A stretch of 64,000 nt of DNA from Halieaceae bacterium UBA5085. Its GTDB lineage: Bacteria > Pseudomonadota > Gammaproteobacteria > Pseudomonadales > Halieaceae. The stretch is taken from the NCBI GenBank assembly GCA_002414665.1, contig DIAF01000031.1, positions 1 through 64,000 on the forward strand. Reading direction: 5' to 3'. A program made the position numbers and the translations under genes. Under the pieces are notes generated by a model, which saw only the letters and a program-made list of their open reading frames with translations, was not told the DNA's origin and ran no database searches. Every line of letters begins with the position of its first letter. Within the stretch, counting starts at the first letter, position 1. Of the stretch, positions 63,385 through 64,000 are shown one piece after another.

Positions 63385-64000
63385 GTGAGCGGCGTGACAG
63401 AGCACATTGTTTCCGGGCATCGCTCCCTGTTGCTGTGCAATCCGGCCGTAGACGCTGTGCAGGCCGCGTGGCTGGATCCGCAGTTCTGGGGTGAGCGTGC
63501 GCGTCCGGTGGCGGTCGGTGGGCGCGGCGGAGCTTTTTTTGTGCAGGCTGACGCCGGTGAGCTGGTGCTCCGACAGTATCTGCGCGGCGGTATGATGGCG
63601 AGGTTTACGCACCGTAGTTACCTGTTTACGGGCTTCAACCGCTGCCGCTCGCTGCGCGAGTTCCGCCTGCTGCAGCGCTTGCGCGACATGCACCTGCCAG
63701 TGCCGGAACCCGTCGCCGCGCTGGCAGAGCGCGACGGTCTGTTCACCTGCCGCGCGGCAATCCTGTTGCGCCGCATCCCCGGGGCGGTCCCGTTGCCGGT
63801 GTCCCCCGAAGTGCAGGACCCGGCACTGTGGCAGCAGCTCGGTGCGCTCCTGGCCAGATTCCATGCAGCGGGCCTGGACCACGTGGACTTGAACTGCGAC
63901 AACGTGCTGCATGCGCCTGAGGGCATCTGGCTGATCGATTTTGACCGCTGCAGGCTGCGCGACCCCGCGCAACGCTGGCAACAGGCCAACCTCAATCGCT
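63385..64000 (+). CDS. kdkA: 3-deoxy-D-manno-octulosonic acid kinase KdkA (3' truncated by window end)
   Basis: Incomplete: the reading frame runs off the window with no stop, so at least 205 residues are encoded. Translation from GTG 63385 (alternative TTG 63376) gives VGGRGGAFFV, RQYLRGGMMARF, SYLFTGFNRC, EFRLLQRLRDMHLPVPEP, then the kinase catalytic region VDLNCDNVLH (DLNxxNIL type, where Asp is the base) and WLIDFDRCR, the metal-binding Asp. This matches the KdkA/rfaP-like (InaA) kinase family that phosphorylates Kdo of lipid A-core. It is divergent from the GT9 gene, so both belong to an LPS inner-core locus. Membrane-associated cytoplasmic enzyme. Confidence 0.9.
   Translation, partial: MSGVTEHIVSGHRSLLLCNPAVDAVQAAWLDPQFWGERARPVAVGGRGGAFFVQADAGELVLRQYLRGGMMARFTHRSYLFTGFNRCRSLREFRLLQRLRDMHLPVPEPVAALAERDGLFTCRAAILLRRIPGAVPLPVSPEVQDPALWQQLGALLARFHAAGLDHVDLNCDNVLHAPEGIWLIDFDRCRLRDPAQRWQQANLNR

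Overview
The window is about 62-63 % G+C and densely packed with single-copy housekeeping and catabolic genes. It looks like the chromosome of a marine, aerobic, heterotrophic gammaproteobacterium. The TonB2-type TonB+TPR pair, two large TonB-dependent receptors, several acyl-CoA synthetase / alpha-beta hydrolase / SDR gene sets and a Rieske-amidohydrolase cluster would fit the Halieaceae (OM60/NOR5) or a close relative. That placement is inference from gene content, not a database result. I saw no rRNA, tRNA, CRISPR array, phage genes or insertion sequence, and no intergenic gap exceeds about 300 bp. Starts in many operons overlap the previous stop as GTGA or ATGA.

0-8 kb: end of a TonB2 energy-transduction operon (tonB, TPR partner), a bidirectional terminator, cspA-like cold-shock gene, then a leftward operon of coniferyl-aldehyde-type ALDH, GDPD phosphodiesterase, pyruvate kinase and glucokinase. 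8-16 kb: a TetR-type regulator carrying a one-base frameshift, facing a sodium:solute symporter, followed by a TonB-dependent receptor, acyl-CoA synthetase, alpha/beta hydrolase, SnoaL-like protein and META lipoprotein. A 16-bp palindrome (TTCAAC-N4-GTTGAA) lies in front of the regulator/symporter pair and twice in the receptor promoter, which suggests one uptake-and-activation regulon. 16-19 kb: a metal-type TonB receptor with Asp/His-rich loops and a small membrane partner. 19-24 kb: GNAT, ubiX, MFS exporter, SDR, double-cupin protein, 2-hydroxyacid dehydrogenase.

24-31 kb: leftward operon gor, GldA-like ATPase, fused GldF-GldG-like permease/auxiliary protein, DUF4340 protein and an AraC regulator, the last four translationally coupled. 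31-43 kb: DUF481 outer-membrane protein, DAHP synthase, GPH transporter, zinc-ribbon protein, diheme cytochrome c, AlgP/histone-H1-like protein, PQQ-type sugar dehydrogenase, hemN with an Anr/FNR box, and a large subtilase lipoprotein. 43-47 kb: four-gene catabolic operon (amidohydrolase, Rieske oxygenase, SDR, acetoacetate-decarboxylase-like protein).

47-58.6 kb: exported KatG, a membrane GGDEF cyclase, iron alcohol dehydrogenase, two HSL-family esterases, MBL hydrolase, EamA transporter, second acyl-CoA synthetase and a quinone-oxidoreductase-type MDR protein. 58.8-64 kb: GlpD-like dehydrogenase, DUF805 protein, RlmA, DUF6165 protein, and the start of a lipopolysaccharide inner-core locus (GT9 heptosyltransferase-like and the truncated Kdo kinase KdkA).
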